This document shows positions 53,046-61,991 of a stretch of DNA of 64,000 nt, one piece after another. Made by a program: the position numbers and the translations under genes. The stretch lies in the NCBI GenBank assembly GCA_964592855.1, contig CAZQKI010000003.1, positions 3,144-67,143 on the forward strand, in the 5' to 3' direction. Under the pieces are notes generated by a model. The model saw only the letters and a list, made by a program, of their open reading frames with translations, ran no database searches and was not told where the DNA came from. The DNA comes from JAAYLN01 sp964592855. Its GTDB lineage: Bacteria; Verrucomicrobiota; Kiritimatiellia; RFP12; JAAYLN01. Numbering within the stretch: position 1 is the first letter of the stretch; every line of letters starts with the position of its first letter.

Positions 53046-53255
53046 AAACATGCAATTATCTTACTGGCGCGCGGCTTATGCAATGCAAATCGGTGTCCGG
53101 NNNNNNNNNNNNNNNNNNNNNNNNNNNNNNNNNNNNNNNNNNNNNNNNNNNNNNNNNNNNNNNNNNNNNNNNNNNNNNNNNNNNNNNNNNNNNNNNNNNN
53201 AAACATGCAATTATCTTACTGGCGCGCGGCTTATGCAATGCAAATCGGTGTCCGG
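53046..53255. other. Scaffold gap of 100 N flanked by identical 55-base sequences
   Basis: Bases 53101-53200 are N. The 55 bases before (53046-53100) and after (53201-53255) are identical. That is the signature of two contigs sharing a 55-base end overlap and then spaced with an arbitrary 100 N, so there is probably no missing DNA: the real sequence would merge the two copies. No gene is interrupted. Confidence 0.9.
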
Positions 53256-53272
53256 CAGGCGAGCGCTTGCGC

Positions 53273-53301
53273 TTGACGCTTTTTCATGGCTGTGGGATGA
53301 T
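53273..53301 (+). promoter_or_regulatory. Possible sigma-70 promoter for the 53328 gene
   Basis: TTGACG (53273-53278), 17-base spacer and GATGAT (53296-53301), 26 bases before the ATG. The -35 box is good, the -10 box weak. Divergent from the Gfo/Idh/MocA gene. Confidence 0.4.
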
Positions 53302-53327
53302 GTCCGCACTTCTTGGAGATGATTCTC

Positions 53328-53813
53328 ATGACTCTCAACGATCAACAAAAGCAGGATGTCCGCAACTGGGTCGAATCTGGCACCAGTCTGTCGGATGTGC
53401 AAAAGCGTCTGCTGGCTGAACACCAGATATCCATGACCTACATGGACGTGCGCCTCTTGGTGCTGGAACTCGGCGTGCAGGTCAAGGACAAGCCGGCCGC
53501 GAAGCCCATCATCCCGGCCCAGCCCGACGCCCCCGCAGGCGCGGATGACGCAGCCGATGCCGGTGAAACCCTCCCCGACGATGCCGCGGCTCCGGGCGGC
53601 CTGTCGCTCACGCTGGATCGGGTCGTCCAGGCCGGCGCGATGGCCAGCGGTACCGTGACCTTTTCGGATGGCGTGACGGCCAAGTGGATGCTCGACCAGA
53701 TGGGGCGCCTCGGGCTCTCGTCGGTCAGCACCCCCGGCTACCGTCCCTCGCCGGAGGATGTCCAGGCCTTCCAAAGCGAACTGCAGCACAAGCTCAGCTC
53801 TCGGGGTTACTAA
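53328..53813 (+). CDS. Small protein of unknown function, possibly two-domain
   Basis: This 161-residue protein starts with a helical domain (MTLNDQQKQDVRNWVESGTSLSDVQKRLLAEHQISMTYMDVRLLVLELG), reminiscent of a helix-turn-helix-like module. A Pro/Ala/Asp-rich linker (residues 55-90) leads to a C-terminal beta domain (LSLTLDRVVQAGAMASGTVTFSDGVTAKWMLDQMGRLGLSS). I recognise no family and no catalytic motif. No signal peptide. GGAG ten bases upstream supports ATG 53328; a TTG at 53313 in frame is less likely. It precedes proC by 19 bases and is probably co-transcribed with it. Confidence 0.6.
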   Translation: MTLNDQQKQDVRNWVESGTSLSDVQKRLLAEHQISMTYMDVRLLVLELGVQVKDKPAAKPIIPAQPDAPAGADDAADAGETLPDDAAAPGGLSLTLDRVVQAGAMASGTVTFSDGVTAKWMLDQMGRLGLSSVSTPGYRPSPEDVQAFQSELQHKLSSRGY

Positions 53814-53832
53814 TCGCGATGCGGGTACCGAC

Positions 53833-54639
53833 ATGAGCATGATTGGTTTTCTGGGTGCCGGCAAGATGGGCGAGGCGATTTTGGCCGCGCTCATTCGCGG
53901 CAAGCAGGCCGGCGCCAGGCAGATTCTGGCGTGCGATGTGGCGGCGGATCGCCTGGAGCAGATCCGGCAGCGCCATCGCATCCAGGTCACGTCGCATCCG
54001 CTGGCGCTGGCGGCGGCCTGCGACATCATCTTCCTGGCGGTCAAGCCGCAGGATCTCGATGCGGCGCTCGCCGCATTGGCGCCCGATCTCACCAAGCGGC
54101 ACCTCCTGATCTCCATCGCCGCCGGGAAGACCGTCGCGCGCGTGCAGGAACTCTCCGGCGGGCGGGCGCGCGTCGTGCGCGTGATGCCCAATCTGAATGT
54201 CAGCGTCGGCGAAGGCCTCTGCGCCTTCACGCTCGGCACGGGCGCGCGTGCGGGGGATCGGAAGCGGGTTGCGGCCCTGCTGGGATGCTGCGGCCAGGTG
54301 GCGGAACTCGAGGAGCGCCATTTCGACGGCGTGACGGCGCTGAGTGGATCGGGGCCGGCTTTCTTCGCTTACCTCATGCAGGCCATGGCCGACGCGGCCG
54401 AAGGCCTGGGACTTCCGTCCGACGCCGCACGTCTGCTGGCCAATCAAACGATGCTGGGCACCGGCCGCTATCTGCGCGAGACCGGACAGGAGCCCGCGGC
54501 CTTCATTCAGGCGGTCTGCTCGCCCAAGGGGACCACGGCGGCGGGCATGGCCGTCCTCGAGAAGTCCACGGTCCGGGCCGTGCTCGGACGGACGATTCAG
54601 GCGGCCGCCCGGCGGAGCCGTGAATTGAATAAGGGTTGA
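53833..54639 (+). CDS. proC: Pyrroline-5-carboxylate reductase
   Basis: This 268-residue enzyme makes proline from pyrroline-5-carboxylate with NAD(P)H. The N-terminal Rossmann motif GFLGAGKMGEAI is followed by IIFLAVKPQDL, VVRVMPNLNVSVGEG and the C-terminal dimer domain with the family signature ALSGSGPAFFAYLMQAMADAAEGLGLP and SPKGTTAAGMAVLE. Length and order are normal. Starts at 53833 and 53839 are both possible. It is the second gene of a plus-strand run including an Lrp-type regulator and an aminotransferase. Confidence 0.95.
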   Translation: MSMIGFLGAGKMGEAILAALIRGKQAGARQILACDVAADRLEQIRQRHRIQVTSHPLALAAACDIIFLAVKPQDLDAALAALAPDLTKRHLLISIAAGKTVARVQELSGGRARVVRVMPNLNVSVGEGLCAFTLGTGARAGDRKRVAALLGCCGQVAELEERHFDGVTALSGSGPAFFAYLMQAMADAAEGLGLPSDAARLLANQTMLGTGRYLRETGQEPAAFIQAVCSPKGTTAAGMAVLEKSTVRAVLGRTIQAAARRSRELNKG

Positions 54640-54669
54640 TTTTTTTTCGACGCGGAGAGGTGGGGAATT

Positions 54670-55149
54670 ATGGATCGTCTGCTGGAATTGCTGAAGACCA
54701 ATGCGCGTGCGCCGCTGGATAGCCTGGCGCAACAACTCGGAGAATCGCCCGAGGCGGTCGCCGCACGCGTTGCGGACTACGAGAAGCGCGGCGTGATCCG
54801 GGGGTATCAGACCGTGATCGACACCGAGCGGGTGGACGACGGCAGCGTCCGCGCGGTGATCGAACTGCGCATCCGCCCCGCGCAGGATGGCGGCTTCGAC
54901 CGCCTCGCCAATCGCGTCGGTCGCTTCGACCAGGTCGAATCGATGTTCTTGATGTCGGGGGGATTCGACCTGCTGCTGTTCGTCAAGGGGCGCAACCTCC
55001 AGGAGGTGGCGCAGTTCGTGAGCTCGAAGCTGGCCAATATGGAGGGTGTGCTCTCCACCTCGACGCATTTTATGTTGAAGACCTACAAGGACCAGGGCGT
55101 CCTGTTGGAGAGTGTGGACCATGATGAACGACTGCAAGTCGCCCCGTGA
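54670..55149 (+). CDS. Lrp/AsnC-family transcriptional regulator
   Basis: This 159-residue protein has an N-terminal winged helix (DSLAQQLGESPEAVAARVADYEKRGVIRGYQTVID) and a C-terminal RAM/Lrp ligand domain (VIELRIRPAQDGGFDRLANRV, VESMFLMSGGFDLLLFVKGRNLQEVAQFVSSKL). Such regulators respond to amino acids; adjacency to proC and an aminotransferase suggests local control of amino-acid metabolism. GGAGAGG precedes the ATG. It overlaps the aminotransferase start by 29 bases, so the regulator and target are probably co-translated. The identity of its ligand is unknown. Confidence 0.9.
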   Translation: MDRLLELLKTNARAPLDSLAQQLGESPEAVAARVADYEKRGVIRGYQTVIDTERVDDGSVRAVIELRIRPAQDGGFDRLANRVGRFDQVESMFLMSGGFDLLLFVKGRNLQEVAQFVSSKLANMEGVLSTSTHFMLKTYKDQGVLLESVDHDERLQVAP

Positions 55150-56314
55150 TTTTGTCGCGCCGCATGTACGCGATCTGCCCCGCTCCGGTATCCGTGATTT
55201 CTTCGATATCGTCGCGACGCGGAATGACATCATCAGCCTGGGCATCGGCGAACCCGACTTCGTGACGCCGTGGCATATCCGCGAAACGGCCATCGCCGCC
55301 CTTGAACATGGCGCGACGCGCTACACCGCGAATCTGGGTCTCGGGGAACTGCGCAAGGCGGTGACCCGCTACCTGAAACGCTCGTACGACGGCCTGGCCT
55401 ACGACTGGCAGACCGAGACGATGATCACCGTCGGCGTGAGCGAAGCCCTCGACCTCGCCATCCGCGCGACCCTCTCGCCGGGCGACGAAGTGCTCTACCA
55501 CGAGCCCTGCTTTGTCGCCTATGCGCCCTTGATACGGATGGCGCACGGCGTGCCGGTCGCCATCGAGACCTACGCCAAGGATGAGTTCCGGCTGACGCGG
55601 CAGGCGCTGGAAGCCAAGGTCACGCCCCGCACGCGCGCCTTGCTCATCAACTTTCCCTGCAATCCGACCGGTGCGGTGCTGGACGCCGACGACGCGGCGA
55701 TGATCGCCGAGTTTGTCCGCGAGCACGATCTGCTGCTGCTGACGGACGAAGTCTACTCGGAACTCACCTATGAAGTCCCCCGTGTTTCGGTGGCGAACCA
55801 GCCGGGCATCCGCGATCGCCTCGTCTTTCTCGGCGGCTTCTCCAAGGCTTGGGCCATGACCGGCTTTCGACTGGGCTTTGTCTGCGCCCCCTCCAACCTG
55901 CTGGAGGCGATGATGAAGGTCCATCAGTTCGGCATGATGTGCGCCCCCGTGGTCAGCCAGAAGGCTGGCATCGAGGCGCTGGACAACGGGTGGGACGATA
56001 TCGCCGCGATGCGCGATTCGTACCGCGACCGCCGCAACCTGATGTGCGCCGCCTTTGCTCAGATGGGGCTGGACTGCTACGTGCCGCAGGGCGCCTTCTA
56101 CGCCTTTCCCTCCATCCGCAGCACCGGGCTCACCTCCAAGGATTTCGCCATGCGCTTCCTGAACGAGGAGGCGGTCGCCTGCGTGCCGGGTTCAGCCTTT
56201 GGCGCCTGCGGCGAGGGCTACCTGCGCTGTGCCTATGCGACGGACATCGATCAGATCCGCGAGGCTATGGTCCGGATGGCGCGCTTTGTCGCGCGTGTCC
56301 GACCCGGGACATGA
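55121..56314 (+). CDS. Class I/II pyridoxal-phosphate aminotransferase
   Basis: This 397-residue enzyme transfers amino groups between amino and keto acids. Fold type I landmarks: SLGIGEPDFVTPWHI, the PLP-binding N and D in NFPCNPTGAVLDA and LLTDEVYSELTYE, and the Schiff-base lysine in FLGGFSKAWAMTGFRLGF (S-x-x-K-x-x-x-x-x-G-x-R-x-G). Substrate specificity cannot be read. The start is at ATG 55121 or 55124, with GGAG ten bases upstream, inside the end of the Lrp gene. Confidence 0.92.
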   Translation: MMNDCKSPRDFVAPHVRDLPRSGIRDFFDIVATRNDIISLGIGEPDFVTPWHIRETAIAALEHGATRYTANLGLGELRKAVTRYLKRSYDGLAYDWQTETMITVGVSEALDLAIRATLSPGDEVLYHEPCFVAYAPLIRMAHGVPVAIETYAKDEFRLTRQALEAKVTPRTRALLINFPCNPTGAVLDADDAAMIAEFVREHDLLLLTDEVYSELTYEVPRVSVANQPGIRDRLVFLGGFSKAWAMTGFRLGFVCAPSNLLEAMMKVHQFGMMCAPVVSQKAGIEALDNGWDDIAAMRDSYRDRRNLMCAAFAQMGLDCYVPQGAFYAFPSIRSTGLTSKDFAMRFLNEEAVACVPGSAFGACGEGYLRCAYATDIDQIREAMVRMARFVARVRPGT

Positions 56315-56344
56315 GTCCGGCGAGAGGGAGAAACTAGACTGCAT

Positions 56345-56399
56345 AGTCGGTTGCACTTAGTCTCCACTCTTAGTCTCCACTCTTAGTCGGTTACACTTA
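56345..56399. repeat. Nested short direct repeats downstream of the aminotransferase
   Basis: CTTAGTCTCCACT occurs twice in tandem (56356-56368, 56369-56381), bracketed by AGTCGGTTGCACTTA (56345-56359) and AGTCGGTTACACTTA (56385-56399). No gene lies in the 129-base gap before the ABC gene. Confidence 0.7.
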
Positions 56400-56443
56400 A
56401 TCGAACTACTTATTTGGTTTAACGTTGAACGAAATGCGGCGCC

Positions 56444-57121
56444 ATGGGTGAGACCCTCCAGTTGAAAGCGGTGACGCGGGGCTTCGTCACGGACGGCGGC
56501 GTCCGTGTCGAGGTGCTGCGCGGCGTCGATCTGTCGGTCGCCGCCGGTGAGTCGCTGGCGCTGGTGGGCCCCTCGGGTTCCGGGAAGACCACCCTCCTGG
56601 CGATTCTGGGCGCCCTCGACCGGCCCGATTCGGGCGAGGTCTGGCTGGGCGGCAGCGCCCTGAATGCGCTTTCCGACCGCGAACGCGAGGCGTTGCGCGG
56701 ACGTCGCATCGGCTTCGTCTTTCAGCAGCCTTGCCTCCTCCCGCAATTGACGGCCCTCGAGAATGTCCTGGTTGCGGCATGGGCCGTCGGGAGCGTCGCC
56801 CCCTACCGGGACCAGGCCCGCCAACTGCTGGATCGCGTGGGACTGGGCGACCGGCTGCGGCACCGCCCCGCCCAGCTCTCGGGCGGCGAGTGTCAGCGCG
56901 TGGCGCTGGCGCGTGCCCTGCTGTTGAACCCCGCGGTGCTGCTGGCCGACGAGCCGACGGGATCGGTGGACGCTGCGGGCGCCAGACAGCTAGCCGATCT
57001 CCTCTGCGAGCTGCAAGCCGAGCACCGGACCACGCTGGTGGTGGTCACGCACGCCGCCGAGGTCGCGGTACGGATGTCACGTTCCTTGCGCCTGCTGGAA
57101 GGCCGTCTGGTTCTGCCATGA
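56444..57121 (+). CDS. ABC transporter ATP-binding protein (LolD/MacB-like)
   Basis: This 225-residue ATPase has Walker A GPSGSGKT (residues 42-49), Q-loop FVFQQPCLLPQLTALENVLVAA, signature LSGGECQRVALARAL, Walker B VLLADEPTGSVD and the H-loop VVTHAAEV. It is of the LolD/MacB/FtsE type that partners with FtsX-family permeases. The stop overlaps the permease start (ATGA), so the two form a coupled export pair. The ribosome-binding site is weak. Confidence 0.93.
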   Translation: MGETLQLKAVTRGFVTDGGVRVEVLRGVDLSVAAGESLALVGPSGSGKTTLLAILGALDRPDSGEVWLGGSALNALSDREREALRGRRIGFVFQQPCLLPQLTALENVLVAAWAVGSVAPYRDQARQLLDRVGLGDRLRHRPAQLSGGECQRVALARALLLNPAVLLADEPTGSVDAAGARQLADLLCELQAEHRTTLVVVTHAAEVAVRMSRSLRLLEGRLVLP

Positions 57122-60100
57122 ACGATCTGCGCTGGGTCGTCCGTTCGCTCAGGTTCTATCGCCGTCAACACCTGCTGCTGGCGTGCGGTGCCGCTCTCTC
57201 CGCCGCCATCCTGGCGGGGGCGCTCCTGACGGGCGAGGCGCTGCAGGGAAGCCTCGCACGGATCACGACCGAGCGGCTGGGGCGCATCCGGACGGCGGTT
57301 GTGCTGCGTGGCGGTCTGGCGCCGGCCGACCTGGCGGACCGTCTCCGGCAAGCGGGTGGGGGATCTGTCGCCCCGCTGCTGCTCGTGTCGGGTTCCTTGC
57401 GGGTGCCGCAAGACCAGGCCGATCCGGTGATCGTCCCCCGTCTGCAGATTATCGGGGGCGATGAACGTTTCTTTCAACTCGCGACACGCGCGGCACCGCC
57501 CCCCGCTCTGACCAACGATGGCGTGGTGTACAGCCAGCGCCTGTCGGATGACCTGCTTGAACGGGCCCCCCGGAGCACCAGTGCCACAGGCGGTGAGGAC
57601 TCGCCGTGGAGCCAGCCGCAGCTCGTCGTGACCCGCCCGGCTTCGGTGGCAATTGAGTTGCCGCTGGGAGCCGATGTTCAAGACCGCGGCCGACGCGAGC
57701 GCGTGCAGCCGGTTGGCGTTCTCGGCGATGAGGCTCTGGGACGCTTCGACCTGCGCGTCTCGCAGCTCGCACCACGCAACCTGTTCCTGGCGCGCGACGC
57801 GCTGGCAAGCCTCATTGAAGCGGCGGGGATGGCCAATCTCTGGGTGACCGACGCCACCCCCGACGCAGTCCGCGAGGCCTTGCGACGGAGCCTGCTGCCT
57901 GCGGACGCAGGCCTGATCCTGGCGCCGCACGGCGCTTGCGCCAAGGTGACTAGTGCACGGCTCTATCTTCCGCCGGCACAGGTCGAGGCGTTGCGGCAGA
58001 TCACCCCGCAGCCGGTCCTGGCCAACTACCACTTGGCGGACGCCTTTGAAAATGCCGGCGGCACGCGGAGCACGCCCTACGGTTTCCTGGCGGCGCTGAG
58101 CGGAACGGATGCGGGTTCGCTGGGCGTGGTTGACGGCCATCTGGCGGACGACGAGGTTCTGATTTCGGAGTGGCTGGCTGCGGAGCTGCAAGTCGCGCCG
58201 GGCGATACGGTTCGCGTCCGTTGGCGGCGCCTCGCCGAAGCGGGACAGCTGGTGGCGGAACAGGGCGACTTCAAGGTTGTCCGCATCCTGCCGCAGAACC
58301 TTCTGGCCGCGGAGCGTGCGTGGATGCCCGAGTTTCCGGGTTTGAGCGAGGTCGAGAGTTGCGCCGATTGGGACATCGGGATGCCGATGGATTCGACCGC
58401 CCTGAACGATCCTGCGAACGAGGCCTATTGGAAAGCCTATGGCCCAACGCCCAAGCTCTTCATGACGCATGCGGCCGGCCGGCGCTGCCTGGGAACGCTT
58501 TACGGCGACACGATGGTTGTCCGGATTGGCGATGATGTTGCCCGGGTCACGAATGGTGTCGCGTGGGCCAAGCTTGCACAGGTCGAGCCGGAAGCGCTGG
58601 GGTTCGAGGTTCGTCCACTGGCGGCGGAGGGGGCGCAGGCCGTGGCGCAGATGACCGATTTCCGCCAGCTCTTCGTGGGGATGAGCTTCTTCATGATGGT
58701 GTCGGCCCTGCTCCTGACGGCGCTTCTGGCGCAGTTGGCCCTGGATCATCGGCGCGGCGAGATCGGCGTGCTCAAAGCCTGCGGCATGCCGATGGGACGG
58801 ATCATGCGCGTCATTCTGCTGGAGTCCGCGGGCGTGCTCGCCGTGGGGAGCATCGTCGGTGGACTTGGCGGCAGCCTTGTGTCGCGCGGCCTGGTCTGGA
58901 GCCTGAACCGGGCCTGGCACGATGCCGTGGCCGGCACGCGGATCTGGCCTTCCTTTCACGGTCCATCGGTCCTGCTGGCGGCCGGTCTGGTCCTGGTGCT
59001 GGCGATCCTCATCCTGGCTGCGGGGTCGCGACGACGCCTGCGTGAAACGGTGCTGGGGCTGTTGAGCGGCGGGCAGCGGAATGCGCCGAGGGTGCGGCTA
59101 CGGCGGGAGGGAAACGGCGTGGGGCTGATGCGGGCGGCGGTTCTGAATCTCTGGCGCGAGCCCGCACGGAGCCTGCTCGTGGCCGTTTTGCTGGCGGCCG
59201 GGCTCTTTCTCCCCCTGGCGATTCTGGCCATGAAGCACGACCCCGCCGCCGGCCTGGACGAAGCGAAAAGCGGTTCCGGTGGTTTCCGCTGGCAGGTCGA
59301 AGCGCCCGAGGCGTTGACGGAGAACAAGGGGGGCGAGGCTTTGTTGCGCGCGTGGCCCAAGGCCGGAATCATCGGCCTCCGCGTGCGGGAAGGGGACGGT
59401 GCGGAGTGTCTGAGCCTGACACGCGCGCAAAACCCGCAGGTCCTCGGTGTGCCGCTGGAGAAGCTTGCAGCAACGGGCGCCTTCGGCTCGATCGATTGGA
59501 CGTCGCTGGCAACGCCGCTTGAGGATGGATGTATTCCCGCCCTGGCCGGTGACAAGACCACGCTGCAATATGGTCTTCAGGCGCAGGCGGGGTTGCGTGA
59601 CGGTACGATTCTGACCTATCCCTCGAGCCGCGGCGGGAGTGTCCGCATTCGCATCATCGGCACCTTGCCACAGCGCGTGACGGTTCTTCAAGGGCGTATC
59701 CTGGTTGATGAGCGTCTGTTCACCCGCATCTTTCCGGAGATTCCGGGTTACCGCCAGTGGCTGGTGAAGCCGGCGGAGGCAAGTGCCGCGCGCCCCGCAG
59801 GCCTGCTCCGCCAAGGCTGGGAGATCGAGGGATGCGATGCACGTTTGCGCAATCTGGCCGCGATGGAAAACAGCTATCTGGACATGTTCCTGGTGCTGGG
59901 CGGGTTGGGGGTCGTGCTCGGCGTTGCGGGGTTGGCGATTCTGCTGCTGAGGAACGTGGAGACCCGGCGTGGCGAACTGGCGGTGTTGCGCGCCCTGGGT
60001 GTACCGCGACGCCGCGTGGTCGGCTACCTGCTTGTCGAGCAACTGGGATTGATGGGGCTGGGTTTGCTTTTCGGACTCGTTCCCGCCCTGCTGATTCTGC

Positions 60101-60249
60101 TGCCTGCGGTCGTTCGGTTGTCCCAGGCTCTGCCGGCCGGCGCGATTGCCGTGCTGATTCTGGGCTATCTGGCCGTCGGCGCGACCGCCACACTGGCCGC
60201 CGCGTCCCGGGCGCTCCGCAAGCCGCTGCGGGATGCGTTGCGCGAGTGA
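57118..60249 (+). CDS. FtsX-like ABC transporter permease
   Basis: This 1,043-residue permease has an N-terminal membrane helix (LLLACGAALSAAILAGALLTGEAL), a long extracytoplasmic domain of about 450 residues, a three-helix FtsX block (FMMVSALLLTALLAQLALDHRRGEIGVLKACGMPMGRIMRVILLESAGVLAVGSIVGGLGG, about 520-600), a second extracytoplasmic part and a final FtsX block (LGGLGVVLGVAGLAILLLRNVETRRGELAVLRALGVPRRRVV, about 925 onwards). This is the topology of large FtsX permeases that pair with a single ATPase. Cargo may be lipoprotein, peptide or lipid. Start overlaps the ATPase stop. Confidence 0.9.
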   Translation: MNDLRWVVRSLRFYRRQHLLLACGAALSAAILAGALLTGEALQGSLARITTERLGRIRTAVVLRGGLAPADLADRLRQAGGGSVAPLLLVSGSLRVPQDQADPVIVPRLQIIGGDERFFQLATRAAPPPALTNDGVVYSQRLSDDLLERAPRSTSATGGEDSPWSQPQLVVTRPASVAIELPLGADVQDRGRRERVQPVGVLGDEALGRFDLRVSQLAPRNLFLARDALASLIEAAGMANLWVTDATPDAVREALRRSLLPADAGLILAPHGACAKVTSARLYLPPAQVEALRQITPQPVLANYHLADAFENAGGTRSTPYGFLAALSGTDAGSLGVVDGHLADDEVLISEWLAAELQVAPGDTVRVRWRRLAEAGQLVAEQGDFKVVRILPQNLLAAERAWMPEFPGLSEVESCADWDIGMPMDSTALNDPANEAYWKAYGPTPKLFMTHAAGRRCLGTLYGDTMVVRIGDDVARVTNGVAWAKLAQVEPEALGFEVRPLAAEGAQAVAQMTDFRQLFVGMSFFMMVSALLLTALLAQLALDHRRGEIGVLKACGMPMGRIMRVILLESAGVLAVGSIVGGLGGSLVSRGLVWSLNRAWHDAVAGTRIWPSFHGPSVLLAAGLVLVLAILILAAGSRRRLRETVLGLLSGGQRNAPRVRLRREGNGVGLMRAAVLNLWREPARSLLVAVLLAAGLFLPLAILAMKHDPAAGLDEAKSGSGGFRWQVEAPEALTENKGGEALLRAWPKAGIIGLRVREGDGAECLSLTRAQNPQVLGVPLEKLAATGAFGSIDWTSLATPLEDGCIPALAGDKTTLQYGLQAQAGLRDGTILTYPSSRGGSVRIRIIGTLPQRVTVLQGRILVDERLFTRIFPEIPGYRQWLVKPAEASAARPAGLLRQGWEIEGCDARLRNLAAMENSYLDMFLVLGGLGVVLGVAGLAILLLRNVETRRGELAVLRALGVPRRRVVGYLLVEQLGLMGLGLLFGLVPALLILLPAVVRLSQALPAGAIAVLILGYLAVGATATLAAASRALRKPLRDALRE

Positions 60250-60627
60250 GGCAACCGATGGGCTGACTCCAAATAAATGTTCACGTTCAATGAAATAGCA
60301 CATCAGGACAAATCAGGTCAAGCATATCGAACGGGCGCATCCGCGATCCGCACGGCTTCTTCTTTTAACTCTCTTCGCACACCCCGTCCGGTAGCGCCTG
60401 CCGTGAAGTGCGCGATGACAGCCCGATATGCATCTGGGTGCAGGCTTGGTTTTTACGTTGCCGTAGGATCGGGTAGGTCCAGGACCGGCTTTTTCATCTC
60501 TTTCGGTCTGCTATCAGGCAGACTCCGTTCATGCGGCAAATAACCGCTTGTCACCAAGCCGCAACCTACACTTGCCGCACGAGGGATAAAACGCTAGTCT
60601 TCGCAAAAAAACATAAGGAGGACAAAC
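60250..60627. other. Gene-free stretch between permease and ceramidase-like gene
   Basis: In these 378 bases I see no ORF with a ribosome-binding site and family support, no tRNA and no terminator. It ends with a strong AAGGAGG site for the next gene, so the promoter of that gene must be here, but I cannot place one with confidence. Confidence 0.5.
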
Positions 60628-61983
60628 ATGGACCTGCAAGCTGGATTCGCCGAGGTCGAGATCAACCCACAAACATTCCCCGCCCGGACCTACTGGGCGC
60701 CCGTCGACACCGTCATTGACCCTCTCTTTGCCCATGCCGCCGTGTTCCATGATGGAGCGCGCACTGTCGCGTTTCTGTCTCTCGACGTCGTCATTGTCGA
60801 ACGTGAATACGTTCTGACGATTCGGGAACAGGTCAGCCGCGCATGTCCGATTCCCCCCGACTGCATCATGGTCTGTGCGACCCATAACCATGCGTGCCCC
60901 GCCGTTGTTGAGCGCCCATGGTCAGAAAAGGATCATGCCTACCTGGAACACATGGTTGAGCGAGCCGTCACGTCGCTCATCGCGGCATACCATGCGATGG
61001 TCCCGGTCGAGATCGGAACGGGCACCTGCTACGAAGGACGGGTTTCGTTCAATCGCCGTTTCATCATGAAGAATGGTTCGGTGATTTCGCAGCCATCTTT
61101 CGACACGGTGGAGCGAGATGTGCTCTTTGGAGAAGGAATTGTTGATCCGCAGGTGGGTGTGCTCTGTGTAAGAGACCTGAATGGCAAGATCATTGGGATG
61201 CTGGTCAATTTCGCCTGCCACGCGGTCCACCTGATGGGCAGCCTGTCCGCCGGTTTTCCTGGAGTGCTGTCGGGGCGTCTCAAGGAAACGTATGGCGAGA
61301 GCTCGGTCTGTGTGTTCCTTAATGGCGCATGTGGCAATGTCATTCATCGGAACTATGCCGACCCTGGATACGAAGACACGAAGGAGAAGATCGGCTCGAT
61401 TCTCGCCGATGACGTGATCCAGATCGTGAAACGCATAACTTACTCCGGCCAAGCCAGAATTGCTGCGGCATCCGCCAGTGTGGACATCCGCTACAGAGAG
61501 ATTCATGGGCTTGAACGGAACCTGGACGACTTGGCTTCCTTCAACGTATTCCCGGGCTTGATTGAGAGGGGCTGGTACCGATGGTCGCTGGAGCGACTGA
61601 AGGCTCTCCACTCCAGAAGCGACCATGAGACTGCCGAGATACAGGTCCTCAGGATTGGCGAAAGTGTCTTTGGCGCGGTGCCGGCCGAGTATTTCTCGCA
61701 GCATTCCCTGCGCATCAAGGAGCAGAGCGTGGTCAGAGAGACCTTTGTGGTGTCACTGGCCAACGGTTGGCTGGGCTATATCCCCCACAGGGAGGCGTTT
61801 GACCGTATCGGTGGTCACGAGAGCACGTGGTGCATCTCAAGCAAAATGGAATCCGGCGCGGGGGACCGCATGGCAGATGCCATGCTAGACGTTATCCAGA
61901 GGCTTTCGACCGTGGACAAGACGACACTGGCAAGACGGAGAGGCGAACCAGCCGATCCAGGCGACGCTTTACAGCGCGCCTGA
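60628..61983 (+). CDS. Neutral/alkaline ceramidase-like (non-lysosomal) hydrolase family protein
   Basis: This 451-residue protein resembles the N-terminal domain of neutral/alkaline ceramidases, which hydrolyse an N-acyl bond with a Zn-dependent catalytic centre. Elements: LQAGFAEVEINPQTFPARTYW, VAFLSLDVVIVE, MVCATHNHACP with the Zn-type His pair, VNFACHAVHLMG and the SAGFPGVLSGRLKE segment with a G-FPG motif where the family serine lies, plus NGACGNV. No signal peptide is visible, unlike secreted ceramidases. The last 20 residues (RRRGEPADPGDALQRA) lie in DNA that also forms the stem-loop 61951-61988 in front of the intron, so the tail may be partly disrupted. AAGGAGG gives strong translation. 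Confidence 0.7.
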   Translation: MDLQAGFAEVEINPQTFPARTYWAPVDTVIDPLFAHAAVFHDGARTVAFLSLDVVIVEREYVLTIREQVSRACPIPPDCIMVCATHNHACPAVVERPWSEKDHAYLEHMVERAVTSLIAAYHAMVPVEIGTGTCYEGRVSFNRRFIMKNGSVISQPSFDTVERDVLFGEGIVDPQVGVLCVRDLNGKIIGMLVNFACHAVHLMGSLSAGFPGVLSGRLKETYGESSVCVFLNGACGNVIHRNYADPGYEDTKEKIGSILADDVIQIVKRITYSGQARIAAASASVDIRYREIHGLERNLDDLASFNVFPGLIERGWYRWSLERLKALHSRSDHETAEIQVLRIGESVFGAVPAEYFSQHSLRIKEQSVVRETFVVSLANGWLGYIPHREAFDRIGGHESTWCISSKMESGAGDRMADAMLDVIQRLSTVDKTTLARRRGEPADPGDALQRA

Positions 61984-61988
61984 TCGGC
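61951..61988 (+). other. Stem-loop directly before the group II intron
   Basis: GCCGATC-c-AGGCG-a-CGC (61951-61967) pairs with GCG-CGCCT-GATCGGC (61974-61988), loop TTTACA: 15 base pairs, two unpaired bases on the left arm. It is followed by CCC and then the intron's 5' GTGTG. Group IIC introns are known to insert next to such stem-loops. Confidence 0.7.
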
Positions 61989-61991
61989 CCC

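Noticed and set aside
53101..53200. N run as a large missing region
   Set aside because: Identical 55-base flanks indicate overlap rather than missing sequence.
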